Shown: positions 7,222 to 14,690 of the stretch, piece by piece
How the letters are laid out: the number at the start of each line of letters is the position of its first letter
How positions within the stretch are numbered: the stretch's first letter is position 1
Source: JAJNNC01 sp038232695
GTDB taxonomy: Bacteria; Bacteroidota; Bacteroidia; Cytophagales; Cyclobacteriaceae
Direction of reading: 5' to 3'
DNA: 27,873 bases
Assembly (NCBI GenBank): GCA_038232695.1
Contig: JBBSNI010000018.1
Span: 1-27,873, forward strand
Position numbers and translations under genes: made by a program
Notes under the pieces: generated by a model
What the model was told of the DNA's origin: nothing
The model's database searches: none
What the model saw: only the letters and a program-made list of their open reading frames with translations

Positions 7222-8475
7222 ATGCTGTATTATCTGTTTACATATTTAGAGGAAAGATTTGATATACCCGGCGCGGGTCTCTTTCAATACATTTCCTTCC
7301 GCGCAGGCATGGCTACGCTGCTGTCTTTGCTGATCACTATTGCGTTTGGAAAGCAACTGATCAACCTGCTGAGAAGAAAACAGGTAGGCGAAGACATCAG
7401 AGACTTAGGGCTGGAAGGACAGCTACAGAAAAAAGGGACGCCTACGATGGGCGGGCTGATCATCCTGGCGGCTATTATCATTCCTACCCTGCTGTTTGCC
7501 CGCCTGGAAAATATCTATGTGGTGCTGATCCTGGTGGCGACCGTCTGGATGGGCTCCGTAGGTTTTCTGGACGACTATATCAAAACTTTCAGGAAAAACA
7601 AGGAAGGCTTGGCCGGTAAGTTCAAGGTGGTAGGGCAGGTAGGACTGGGGCTGATCGTAGGTCTGACGCTTTACTTTCATGAAGATATTGTCGTCCGGGA
7701 GTTTGACCCCAGTTTCATAGAGTCTATTCGCAATACGGGCAACCCGGCCGATGCTATACCCGTCACGGCGTATGAAGACCTGCAAACAACCAAAACCACG
7801 ATTCCTTTTGTCAAAAACAACGAAGCCGATTATAAAAACTTACTGCCTTTCCTCACCTTCGGCTTGGTAGACCTGCCGGAGCAATACACCTGGATCGTCT
7901 ACGTGCTGATCGTTACCTTTATCATCACAGCCGTATCCAATGGCGCCAACATCACCGATGGGATCGACGGGCTGGCAGCAGGTACTTCGGCCATTATTGG
8001 CATCACGCTAGCTATTTTTGCTTATGTATCGGGCAACCTGCGCTTTTCCGAATATCTTGACATTATGTATATCCCCGGCCTGGGCGAGCTGGTGATCTAT
8101 GTCACCGCCTTTGTCGGAGCCTGTATTGGGTTTTTGTGGTATAATTCCTTTCCGGCGCAGGTCTTTATGGGCGATACGGGCAGCCTGGCCATTGGCGGCA
8201 TCATTGCGGTGCTGGCGCTGGCCGTCCGGAAGGAACTGTTAATTCCTTTGATGTGTGGTATTTTCCTGGTGGAAAATCTATCGGTGATATTACAGGTATC
8301 TTACTTTAAATATACTAGAAAGAAATACGGAGAAGGGCGGCGGATTTTTAAGATGTCGCCGCTGCATCATCATTATCAGAAGTCAAACCTGCACGAGGCC
8401 AAGATCGTTACGCGGTTCTGGCTGGTCGGCGTTGCGCTGGCTATTTTAACCTTAGTCACCCTTAAAGTTAGGTAA
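7222..8475 (+). CDS. mraY: Phospho-MurNAc-pentapeptide transferase MraY
   Basis: An integral inner-membrane enzyme that transfers phospho-MurNAc-pentapeptide from UDP to undecaprenyl phosphate, making lipid I. The conserved substrate loop KKGTPTMGG (70-78), the Mg-binding aspartates FLDDY (117-118), NITDGIDGLA (243-252), FMGDTGSL (315-322) and the SPLHHHYQ motif (379-386) are all present. Around ten hydrophobic helices are recognisable. Its 417 residues exceed the roughly 360 of the enterobacterial enzyme. The extra length lies mainly in a polar insertion at about 155-215, which I believe is usual in Bacteroidota. The next gene, ftsW, starts one base after its stop, where murD is normally found. 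Confidence 0.97.
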   Translation: MLYYLFTYLEERFDIPGAGLFQYISFRAGMATLLSLLITIAFGKQLINLLRRKQVGEDIRDLGLEGQLQKKGTPTMGGLIILAAIIIPTLLFARLENIYVVLILVATVWMGSVGFLDDYIKTFRKNKEGLAGKFKVVGQVGLGLIVGLTLYFHEDIVVREFDPSFIESIRNTGNPADAIPVTAYEDLQTTKTTIPFVKNNEADYKNLLPFLTFGLVDLPEQYTWIVYVLIVTFIITAVSNGANITDGIDGLAAGTSAIIGITLAIFAYVSGNLRFSEYLDIMYIPGLGELVIYVTAFVGACIGFLWYNSFPAQVFMGDTGSLAIGGIIAVLALAVRKELLIPLMCGIFLVENLSVILQVSYFKYTRKKYGEGRRIFKMSPLHHHYQKSNLHEAKIVTRFWLVGVALAILTLVTLKVR

Positions 8476-8476
8476 G

Positions 8477-9625
8477 ATGGTAAGAGATTGGGCAAAAAGA
8501 AATTTAGAAGGCGACCCGGTGATCTGGTTTGTCGTGCTGGCCTTGTCGGCGCTGGGTATACTGGTGGTCTACAGCACCACCAGCACACTGGCGTACCGTA
8601 TCCAGGGCGGCAACACGGAATATTACCTGTTCAAGCATATGTTGCTGTTGTTTTTCAGCCTGTCGGCGATGTGGATCACACACAAGATCAACTACCGCTA
8701 TTTTGCGCGTATCTCTACCATTGCATTGTTGTTTTCTATTCCCTTGCTGCTGTTCACTTGGAAGTTTGGCGAAAACATCAACGAGGCTTCCCGCTGGCTG
8801 ACCATCCCGATGGTCGACCAGGCCTTCCAGCCTTCCGACTTGGCCAAGCTGGCCCTGATCGCGCACCTGGCAGCCATGCTTTCGCGCCGGCAGCAGTATC
8901 TGAAGAGCTTTCGTGCCGTGCTGAGTCCTATGTTATGGTGTTGCTGTATCTGCGGCTTAATTGCTCTGACCAACTTCTCCTCGGCCGTGATGCTGTTCAT
9001 CACCTGCCTGTTGCTTATGTTTATCGGCAGGGTGCCTGTACGTTATATCCTGAGCCTGATACTGGTTGGGGTACTGGCGGCAGGTATTGCCCTGTCGGTA
9101 GGGCAGCGGGGTAGCACAGCCGTCAGCCGGTGGGAAACTTTTATCAACGAAAATGAAACGCCTTTCCAGGCAGTACAGGCTTATATTGCTATTGCTACGG
9201 GCAGTGTGTCAGGCAAGGGCTGGGGTAAGAGCGAGCAACGCAATTTTCTGCCTTCTTCGTATTCTGATTTTATTTATGCTATTATTATAGAGGAATATGG
9301 CATGATCGGCGGGGTAGGCGTGATCTTGCTCTACCTCATGCTTTTGTACCGGGGTATGTACGCCGTCTCCCGCAGCGACCGCGCTTTTGGCGGACTGCTT
9401 TCCGCTGGACTTAGCTTTGCCATCGTCATACAGGCGATGATCAATATGGGCGTCGCGGTAGGCTTAGGACCCATCACCGGCTTGCCGCTGCCGATGGTGA
9501 GCATGGGCGGCACGTCGCTGCTCTTTACGGGAGTTTCCCTGGGTATTATCCTGAGCGTGAGCAGAAGCGGCAGCGGGCAGGTTGCGCCCAAGAGAGAAGT
9601 ATTAGAAAACAGTTTTGCCGGGTAA
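8477..9625 (+). CDS. ftsW: Septal peptidoglycan glycosyltransferase FtsW (SEDS family)
   Basis: A polytopic SEDS-family polymerase that extends glycan strands from lipid II at the septum together with FtsI. Family landmarks are NEASRWL (102-108), QPSDLAKLAL (118-127), DFIYAIIIEEYGMIGG (264-279) and GPITGLPLPMVSMGGTSLL (331-349). About ten hydrophobic helices are present. At 382 residues it is a normal length. FtsW rather than RodA is chosen because it sits in the dcw cluster between mraY and murG. The gaps are 1 base upstream and 2 bases downstream, so it should be translated with its neighbours. Confidence 0.95.
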   Translation: MVRDWAKRNLEGDPVIWFVVLALSALGILVVYSTTSTLAYRIQGGNTEYYLFKHMLLLFFSLSAMWITHKINYRYFARISTIALLFSIPLLLFTWKFGENINEASRWLTIPMVDQAFQPSDLAKLALIAHLAAMLSRRQQYLKSFRAVLSPMLWCCCICGLIALTNFSSAVMLFITCLLLMFIGRVPVRYILSLILVGVLAAGIALSVGQRGSTAVSRWETFINENETPFQAVQAYIAIATGSVSGKGWGKSEQRNFLPSSYSDFIYAIIIEEYGMIGGVGVILLYLMLLYRGMYAVSRSDRAFGGLLSAGLSFAIVIQAMINMGVAVGLGPITGLPLPMVSMGGTSLLFTGVSLGIILSVSRSGSGQVAPKREVLENSFAG

Positions 9626-9627
9626 TT

Positions 9628-10782
9628 ATGACAGATACTACAGCCTATAGAGTGATCATTAGCGGTGGAGGCACCGGGGGGCACATCTATCCCGCGCTGG
9701 CCATTGCCGATGCGCTGAAAGCCATACACAGCGATACGGAAATCCTGTTTGTAGGTGCCAAAGGCCGGATGGAAATGCAAAAAGTGCCGGAAGCGGGCTA
9801 TAAGATCATAGGCCTGTGGATCAGCGGGCTTCAGCGGCGATTCACCCTGGACAACCTGGCCTTTCCGCTGAAGGTCACCTCCAGCCTGGTGAGAGCTTCC
9901 AAAATCCTGACCGACTTTAAGCCGCAGGTAGCCGTAGGCGTCGGAGGCTTTGCCAGCGGACCGCTGATCTATGCGGCCAGCTACCGGGGCATTCCCTGCC
10001 TGATGCAGGAACAAAACTCCTATGCCGGACTGACCAACAAACTGCTGGCCGACAAAGTGCAGAAGATATGTGTAGCCCACGAAGGAATGGAAAATTTTTT
10101 CCCCCCGCAGAAATTGATATTTACCGGCAACCCGGTGCGCCAGGAAATTATAGAAGCTGCCGCCGCCGGTCTCGACAGCCGCAGAGAAGAGGCGATGGCT
10201 GCCTTCGGACTGTCGCCCGACAAAAAAACCTTGCTGGTAGTAGGAGGGAGCCTGGGCGCCAGAACGCTGAACAACAGCATGATAGAGTCCATCGGCAAAC
10301 TGGCAGAACATAATATACAATTGCTCTGGCAATGCGGACAGATCTACTATGAAGAAATGTCGGAGCGGCTGAACGTTGTCCTGAACACGGAAGATGTCAG
10401 GCTAATGGCTTTTGTCAAAAGAATGGACCTGGCGTACGCGGCTGCCGATGTGGTCATTTCACGGGCCGGTGCTTTGGCAATTTCTGAGCTTTCATTGGTA
10501 AAAAAGCCAGTCATTTTTGTACCTTCGCCTAACGTAGCAGAAGATCATCAACGAAAGAACGCAGAAGCCCTGGTCAGCCAGCAAGCGGCGTGGATGATCA
10601 CCGATCAGGAAGCCCCTTCCACTTTAGTAGATACAGCCATTAAGTTGCTGCACAACGACAGCCAGCAGGCGCGGTTGCAGGAAAATATTGCCAGGTTGGC
10701 CCGGCCCGACGCTGCCAGACATATAGCGCAGGAAGTGTTGGATTTGATCGCAACGGCACCGGAAAAACAAGCAGAAAGCTAA
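9628..10782 (+). CDS. murG: UDP-GlcNAc:lipid I N-acetylglucosaminyltransferase MurG
   Basis: A peripheral inner-membrane GT-B glycosyltransferase that converts lipid I to lipid II. The N-terminal glycine-rich loop SGGGTGGHIYPALA (about 12-25) binds the acceptor, and VGVGGFASGP is a second conserved glycine segment. LMQEQNSYAGLTNKLLA (about 126-142) is diagnostic. The C-terminal nucleotide-sugar domain has VVGGSLGARTLN and the family signature SRAGALAISEL. The 384-residue length is normal. Its stop is followed by only four bases before ftsQ; in the usual cluster murC lies at this junction. Confidence 0.97.
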   Translation: MTDTTAYRVIISGGGTGGHIYPALAIADALKAIHSDTEILFVGAKGRMEMQKVPEAGYKIIGLWISGLQRRFTLDNLAFPLKVTSSLVRASKILTDFKPQVAVGVGGFASGPLIYAASYRGIPCLMQEQNSYAGLTNKLLADKVQKICVAHEGMENFFPPQKLIFTGNPVRQEIIEAAAAGLDSRREEAMAAFGLSPDKKTLLVVGGSLGARTLNNSMIESIGKLAEHNIQLLWQCGQIYYEEMSERLNVVLNTEDVRLMAFVKRMDLAYAAADVVISRAGALAISELSLVKKPVIFVPSPNVAEDHQRKNAEALVSQQAAWMITDQEAPSTLVDTAIKLLHNDSQQARLQENIARLARPDAARHIAQEVLDLIATAPEKQAES

Positions 10783-10786
10783 GCTT

Positions 10787-11524
10787 ATGAAAAGAAGCCT
10801 TAAAATATCGTGTACGCTGCTGATTCTGTTCAGCCTGGTGGCTTTTGTAGAGAAAAGACGTAGCCGCCATGTCTGCCAACAGGTGTTAGTGCATATTGAT
10901 AACCAATACGAGAACTATTTTATCAACGAACAGGATATTCACCGGCTGATGGCTTATGCCGGCACGGAGACTTTGGCAGAAACATCTTGGACAAAGCTGA
11001 ACCTCAAAAAACTGGAGCAACGGATCGAGACCAGCGAATATATCAAAAAAGCCGATGTATACAGCGATGTACAAGGAAACCTGAGAGTAGAAGCGATTCA
11101 AAACAGACCCATCGCCAGGATCATACAAGCCAAAGGACCGGATGCCTATATTAGTACGGAAGGTAAGCTGCTGCCTGTCTCCGACCGGTATACGGCACGG
11201 GTGATGCTCATCAGCGGACCTTATACTGCCCAACTGATGGAGCAGATGCAAACCACCGGCAGCCAGATTTTTGACATCATCCGCTATATCGATGCCCACA
11301 AGTTCTGGAAAGCACAGATCGCCCAGCTGGAGGTGGCTAAGGATGGCGATATTGTGTTTTATCCGCAAGTAGGAAAGCAGCAGATAGAATTTGGAAAAGC
11401 AGAAAATATTGCAGAGAAATTCTCTAAACTAACTATTTTTTATCAACAGATATTACCCCGCAAAGGCTGGCAAAGCTACGGGCGGGTCAATGTAAAATAC
11501 CAGAACCAAATTGTGTGTGACTAA
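10787..11524 (+). CDS. ftsQ: FtsQ-like cell division protein
   Basis: A bitopic divisome protein linking early and late division proteins. It has a short basic N terminus, a single transmembrane segment (about 5-22), and a periplasmic region that begins with a POTRA-like segment (about 30-105; NQYENYFINEQDIHRLM, then IETSEYIKKADVY and VEAIQNRPIARI). That order is what FtsQ/DivIB proteins show before their beta domain. The 245-residue length suits Bacteroidota FtsQ. Sequence conservation is low in this family, so the name also rests on position between murG and ftsA. The ftsA start is 11 bases after its stop. Confidence 0.87.
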   Translation: MKRSLKISCTLLILFSLVAFVEKRRSRHVCQQVLVHIDNQYENYFINEQDIHRLMAYAGTETLAETSWTKLNLKKLEQRIETSEYIKKADVYSDVQGNLRVEAIQNRPIARIIQAKGPDAYISTEGKLLPVSDRYTARVMLISGPYTAQLMEQMQTTGSQIFDIIRYIDAHKFWKAQIAQLEVAKDGDIVFYPQVGKQQIEFGKAENIAEKFSKLTIFYQQILPRKGWQSYGRVNVKYQNQIVCD

Positions 11525-11535
11525 CCCATAAAATT

Positions 11536-12846
11536 ATGCAACAGGAAAAACTCGTCGTCGGATTAGACATTGGCACGACCAAGATATGTGTCATCGTGGG
11601 CCGTAAAAACGAATACGGCAAACTGGAAGTCCTGGGTATGGGCAAAGCGGTTTCCGACGGGGTCAGTCGGGGCATCGTTTCTAACATCGACAAGACGGTC
11701 AGTGCGATCGGCAAAGCCGTGCGCGAGGCGGAAGAGCAGTCGGGCATCAACATCCAGGTGGTCAATGTAGGCATTGCCGGGCAACATATCCGCAGTTCCA
11801 TTCATCATGGCAGTATCACACGCAACTCTAAAGATGAGGAGATCACCATGACCGACATTGAGCGTCTGACCAACGATATGTACCGCATCGTCACGCCGCC
11901 CGGCTGTGAGATCATCCATGTCATGCCGCAGCATTATACGGTAGACTACGAAGACGGTATCATAGACCCGGTAGGCATCTCCGGCGTCAAGCTGGAGGCT
12001 GACTTTCATATCATCACGGCGCAGACCAACGCCATCAACAACGTCAACAAATGTGTGCGGAAGGCAGGCTTGCAGATAGAGCACCTGATCCTGGAGCCGC
12101 TGGCTTCCAGCCTGGCCGTACTCAATGAAGAAGAGAAGAAAGCAGGCGTTTGCCTGGTCGATATCGGCGGCGGCACGACCGACATTGCTATCTTCTATGA
12201 CAGTATCATCCGCCACACCGCCGTGATCCCTTTCGGGGGCGACATCATCACCGAAGACATCAAGCAAGGTTGCTCCGTGATGAAAGAACAGGCCGAACTG
12301 CTCAAGGTGAAATTTGGAAGAGCCATCTCCGACGAAGCCAGCTTCAACGAGATTGTCTCTATCCGCCGCCTGCGCGACCGGCCGCCTAAAGAGATTTCTA
12401 TCAAAAACCTGGCGTACATCATAGAAGCCCGGATGCAGGAAATCTTCGAACTGGTACACGCCGAGATCATCGCGTCCGGCCTGGCCGATAAGCTGTCGGC
12501 AGGTATCGTGCTGACAGGCGGCGGCTCCCAACTGGAAAGCGTCAAAGACCTGTGCGAACTGATGTGTGCCAACGATGCCCGCATCGGTCATCCGAACGAA
12601 TACTTAGGGAAAAGCAAGGTGGAAGATGTAAAAACGCCTATGTTTGCCACTACCGTGGGGCTGGTGCTGTCCGGCTACAAAGCCATCGACGAGCGCAACA
12701 TGGACTATGTCAGAAGAAAGGAATCCGAAGAGACCTTGAAGCAAAATAGAAAATCAGACAAACAGGGGTCTATGTTTTTTAAGAAAGTACTGGATAGAAC
12801 AAAGAAAATGTTAATTGACGATTTTAACGAAAAAGAAGAATACTAA
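11536..12846 (+). CDS. ftsA: FtsA, actin-like membrane anchor of FtsZ
   Basis: An actin-family ATPase that tethers FtsZ filaments to the inner membrane and recruits downstream divisome proteins. The nucleotide-binding motifs are intact: DIGTTK (11-16, phosphate 1), DIGGGTTD (209-216, phosphate 2) and LTGGGSQL (adenosine). The FtsA-specific 1C domain lies around 85-165. The C terminus contains a predicted amphipathic helix (FFKKVLDRTKKMLIDDF) suited to membrane targeting, followed by a short acidic end. The 436-residue length is slightly above the enterobacterial 420. It is separated from ftsZ by 96 bases holding an octamer repeat and hairpin, the largest gap in the operon. Confidence 0.97.
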   Translation: MQQEKLVVGLDIGTTKICVIVGRKNEYGKLEVLGMGKAVSDGVSRGIVSNIDKTVSAIGKAVREAEEQSGINIQVVNVGIAGQHIRSSIHHGSITRNSKDEEITMTDIERLTNDMYRIVTPPGCEIIHVMPQHYTVDYEDGIIDPVGISGVKLEADFHIITAQTNAINNVNKCVRKAGLQIEHLILEPLASSLAVLNEEEKKAGVCLVDIGGGTTDIAIFYDSIIRHTAVIPFGGDIITEDIKQGCSVMKEQAELLKVKFGRAISDEASFNEIVSIRRLRDRPPKEISIKNLAYIIEARMQEIFELVHAEIIASGLADKLSAGIVLTGGGSQLESVKDLCELMCANDARIGHPNEYLGKSKVEDVKTPMFATTVGLVLSGYKAIDERNMDYVRRKESEETLKQNRKSDKQGSMFFKKVLDRTKKMLIDDFNEKEEY

Positions 12847-12933
12847 TGTGTTCATGTGTTCATGTTTTTTTTAAACTATATATATGAACACTTGAACACC
12901 CGAACACATTAACACTTTAACACATTATAACAC
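12847..12933. repeat. Octamer tandem repeat forming a long hairpin between ftsA and ftsZ
   Basis: Immediately after the ftsA stop, TGTGTTCA occurs twice (12847-12862). After an AT-rich centre the inverse motif runs at an 8-bp period: GAACACTT, GAACACCC, GAACACAT, TAACACTT, TAACACAT, TATAACAC (12886-12933). The arms 12848-12863 and 12884-12899 pair over 16 bp with one mismatch around a 20-base loop. It could act as an attenuator, an RNA-stability hairpin or a protein-binding array that sets FtsZ output relative to FtsA. No clear promoter element is seen in the gap. The structure is visible; the function is inference. Confidence 0.85.
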
Positions 12934-12942
12934 CTTACCATT

Positions 12943-14448
12943 ATGGCTGAAAAACCTTATATGTTTGATTTACCTGCCCAACATAAGTCCATTATCAAAG
13001 TGATCGGTGTGGGCGGGGGCGGAAGCAATGCCGTCAACCACATGTACAAACAAGGCATCAAAGATGTAGAGTTTATCGTGTGCAACACGGATTCCCAGGC
13101 GCTGCATACCAGTCCGGTGCCCAACAAACTTCAGATCGGTGTACACCTGACCGACGGCTTAGGTGCTGGCGCTAACCCCGAAAAAGGAAAAGGCGCTGCC
13201 ATTGAAAGCAAAGAAGACATCCGCGAGATGCTCTCTGTCGACACCAAAATGGTGTTCATCACGGCAGGCATGGGCGGCGGTACCGGCACCGGCGCGGCTC
13301 CCGAGCTGGCCAGGGTAGCCAAAGAATTAGGTATACTTACCGTAGGCATCGTCACCATGCCTTTTGGCTTTGAAGGCAGAAAAAAGCTGAAACTGGCCGA
13401 AGAAGGCATCCGCGAGCTAAGAGCCAATTGCGATACGGTGCTGGTCATCTCTAATGACAAACTGCGCAAGGTATACGGCAACCTGACACTCTCCAATGCC
13501 TTTGCCCAGGCCGATAATATTCTGACGACGGCTGCCAAAAGTATCGCTGAAATCATCACCGTACCCGGCTATATCAATGTAGACTTCGAGGATGTACGAA
13601 CGGTTATGCAAGGCTCTGGCGCCGCCGTGATGGGTTCTGCCCTGGCAGAAGGCGAGCATCGTGCCAAGCGGGCCGCCAAAGAAGCCCTGTCGTCGCCGCT
13701 GCTGGACGATAAAAATATACTGGGGGCACAGAAAATCCTGCTGGCGATCCGCTCGGGTGAACGCGCCGAAATGTCTATGGACGAACTGACGGAGATCACC
13801 GAGCACATCCAGAACGAAGCGGGCGATGAGGCGGACGTAATTTTCGGCCACGGTATCGACGAGTCGCTGGGCGAAAGCATCATGGTTACGGTGATCGCTA
13901 CCGGCTTCCAGGCAGAAGACGAAGAAAGGGCTATTCAGGAAGAAAGGATCATTCAAACAGAAGAGCAGAAAAAAGTATACGACCTGGAATCCAGCAGGCA
14001 GATACGGGAAAAAGAAAAACCCGCTGACGACCCTGACGAGGAAGCCCCCAAAACTGCTCCCCAGCCGCGGGAAGTTACTTTTGATATGGGCGATTACCAG
14101 TACCCTTGGGAAAGTAAAATCCATAGCGGCAAAGACAGCGAAGATCAGGAGGAGGAGGAAGAAAAAGAAGAAGGTCAGCAGCAGTCGTTGAGCCACCGGA
14201 AGCGGACGCTGATGGAAGAAGCCTACGAGCGCAAGATGAAAATGAAAAACCACAAGAGCGTCAGCGCCCCGGACAGCAACCCGGATGTGTTCAGGAAAGA
14301 AAACTACGACGAGCCGGCCTACGTCAGAAGGAATGTACACCTCTACAGCGTACCCGCCTGGAACGACCGCAACGTTTCCCGCTATACGCTGGACGATGAC
14401 AACAACATCCTGGGGAACAACAAGTTCCTGCACGACAACGTAGACTGA
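12943..14448 (+). CDS. ftsZ: FtsZ, tubulin-like cell division GTPase
   Basis: A cytoplasmic GTPase that polymerises into the Z-ring. The N-terminal GTP-binding domain has VGGGGSNAV (about 23-31) and the tubulin signature GGGTGTGAAP (111-120). The T7 catalytic loop is NVDFED (212-217), with the C-terminal polymerisation domain ending near residue 325. A long linker of over 100 residues follows, rich in E, K, D and Q, with an acidic run DQEEEEEKEEGQQQ. The tail has EPAYVRRNVHL, resembling the conserved FtsA-binding peptide, then VSRYTLDDDNN and the terminal LHDNVD typical of Bacteroidota FtsZ. At 501 residues it is much longer than enterobacterial FtsZ (383), as expected for the phylum. It is the last gene of the dcw operon. 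Confidence 0.98.
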   Translation: MAEKPYMFDLPAQHKSIIKVIGVGGGGSNAVNHMYKQGIKDVEFIVCNTDSQALHTSPVPNKLQIGVHLTDGLGAGANPEKGKGAAIESKEDIREMLSVDTKMVFITAGMGGGTGTGAAPELARVAKELGILTVGIVTMPFGFEGRKKLKLAEEGIRELRANCDTVLVISNDKLRKVYGNLTLSNAFAQADNILTTAAKSIAEIITVPGYINVDFEDVRTVMQGSGAAVMGSALAEGEHRAKRAAKEALSSPLLDDKNILGAQKILLAIRSGERAEMSMDELTEITEHIQNEAGDEADVIFGHGIDESLGESIMVTVIATGFQAEDEERAIQEERIIQTEEQKKVYDLESSRQIREKEKPADDPDEEAPKTAPQPREVTFDMGDYQYPWESKIHSGKDSEDQEEEEEKEEGQQQSLSHRKRTLMEEAYERKMKMKNHKSVSAPDSNPDVFRKENYDEPAYVRRNVHLYSVPAWNDRNVSRYTLDDDNNILGNNKFLHDNVD

Positions 14449-14452
14449 TCGC

Positions 14453-14488
14453 TTACATCTGCCGGAAGTACAATTCCGGCAGATGTAA
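14453..14488 (+). terminator. Perfect 15-bp stem hairpin after ftsZ
   Basis: TTACATCTGCCGGAA (14453-14467), a 6-base loop, and its exact reverse complement (14474-14488) begin five bases after the ftsZ stop codon. The placement suggests it ends or protects the dcw transcript. No T-run follows, so a classical intrinsic terminator is not certain. Confidence 0.6.
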
Positions 14489-14550
14489 TATGCGGCAAAA
14501 CTTTCCTGAAATTTCCATCGCGCAAACGTATTTAATTTATTTGGTTCGCG

Positions 14551-14618
14551 CGAGCCTCCTGGCTCGTGTGAATTATTAGCAGACCTCTGGTCTTTTTGAT
14601 GCTACAAAATTCTGTCGC
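14551..14618. repeat. REP-like dispersed repeat, copy B (two small hairpins)
   Basis: Two palindromes with a similar core stand side by side: CGAGCC-TCCT-GGCTCG (14551-14566) and AGACC-TCT-GGTCT (14581-14593), the latter followed by five T residues. Positions 14565-14618 align without gaps to 80-133 with 42 of 54 identities by hand count. A related AGACC/GGTCT hairpin follows queA. The doublet of CCTC-type palindromes resembles REP/BIME elements mobilised by RAYT transposases in other bacteria; no such transposase is in this window. The rest of the ftsZ-queA gap holds only a weak promoter-like TTAATTTG (14659-14666). Confidence 0.7.
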
Positions 14619-14690
14619 GCACTATAAACCATATTCTGATTTTTTACAGGTACAAAACTTAATTTGTGCTTTATGACTACTCGTAAAAGC

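Noticed and set aside
8476..8476. A degraded murD remnant between mraY and ftsW
   Set aside because: Only one base separates the two genes, so no remnant exists there; likewise the four bases between murG and ftsQ hold no murC remnant.
9331..10332. Long open frame on the minus strand across ftsW and murG
   Set aside because: It is antisense to two well supported genes, has no family-like motif, and its composition reflects the complement of their codons.
13417..14433. Long antisense frame over ftsZ
   Set aside because: Rich in phenylalanine and valine as expected from the complement of acidic codons; ftsZ is certain on the other strand.
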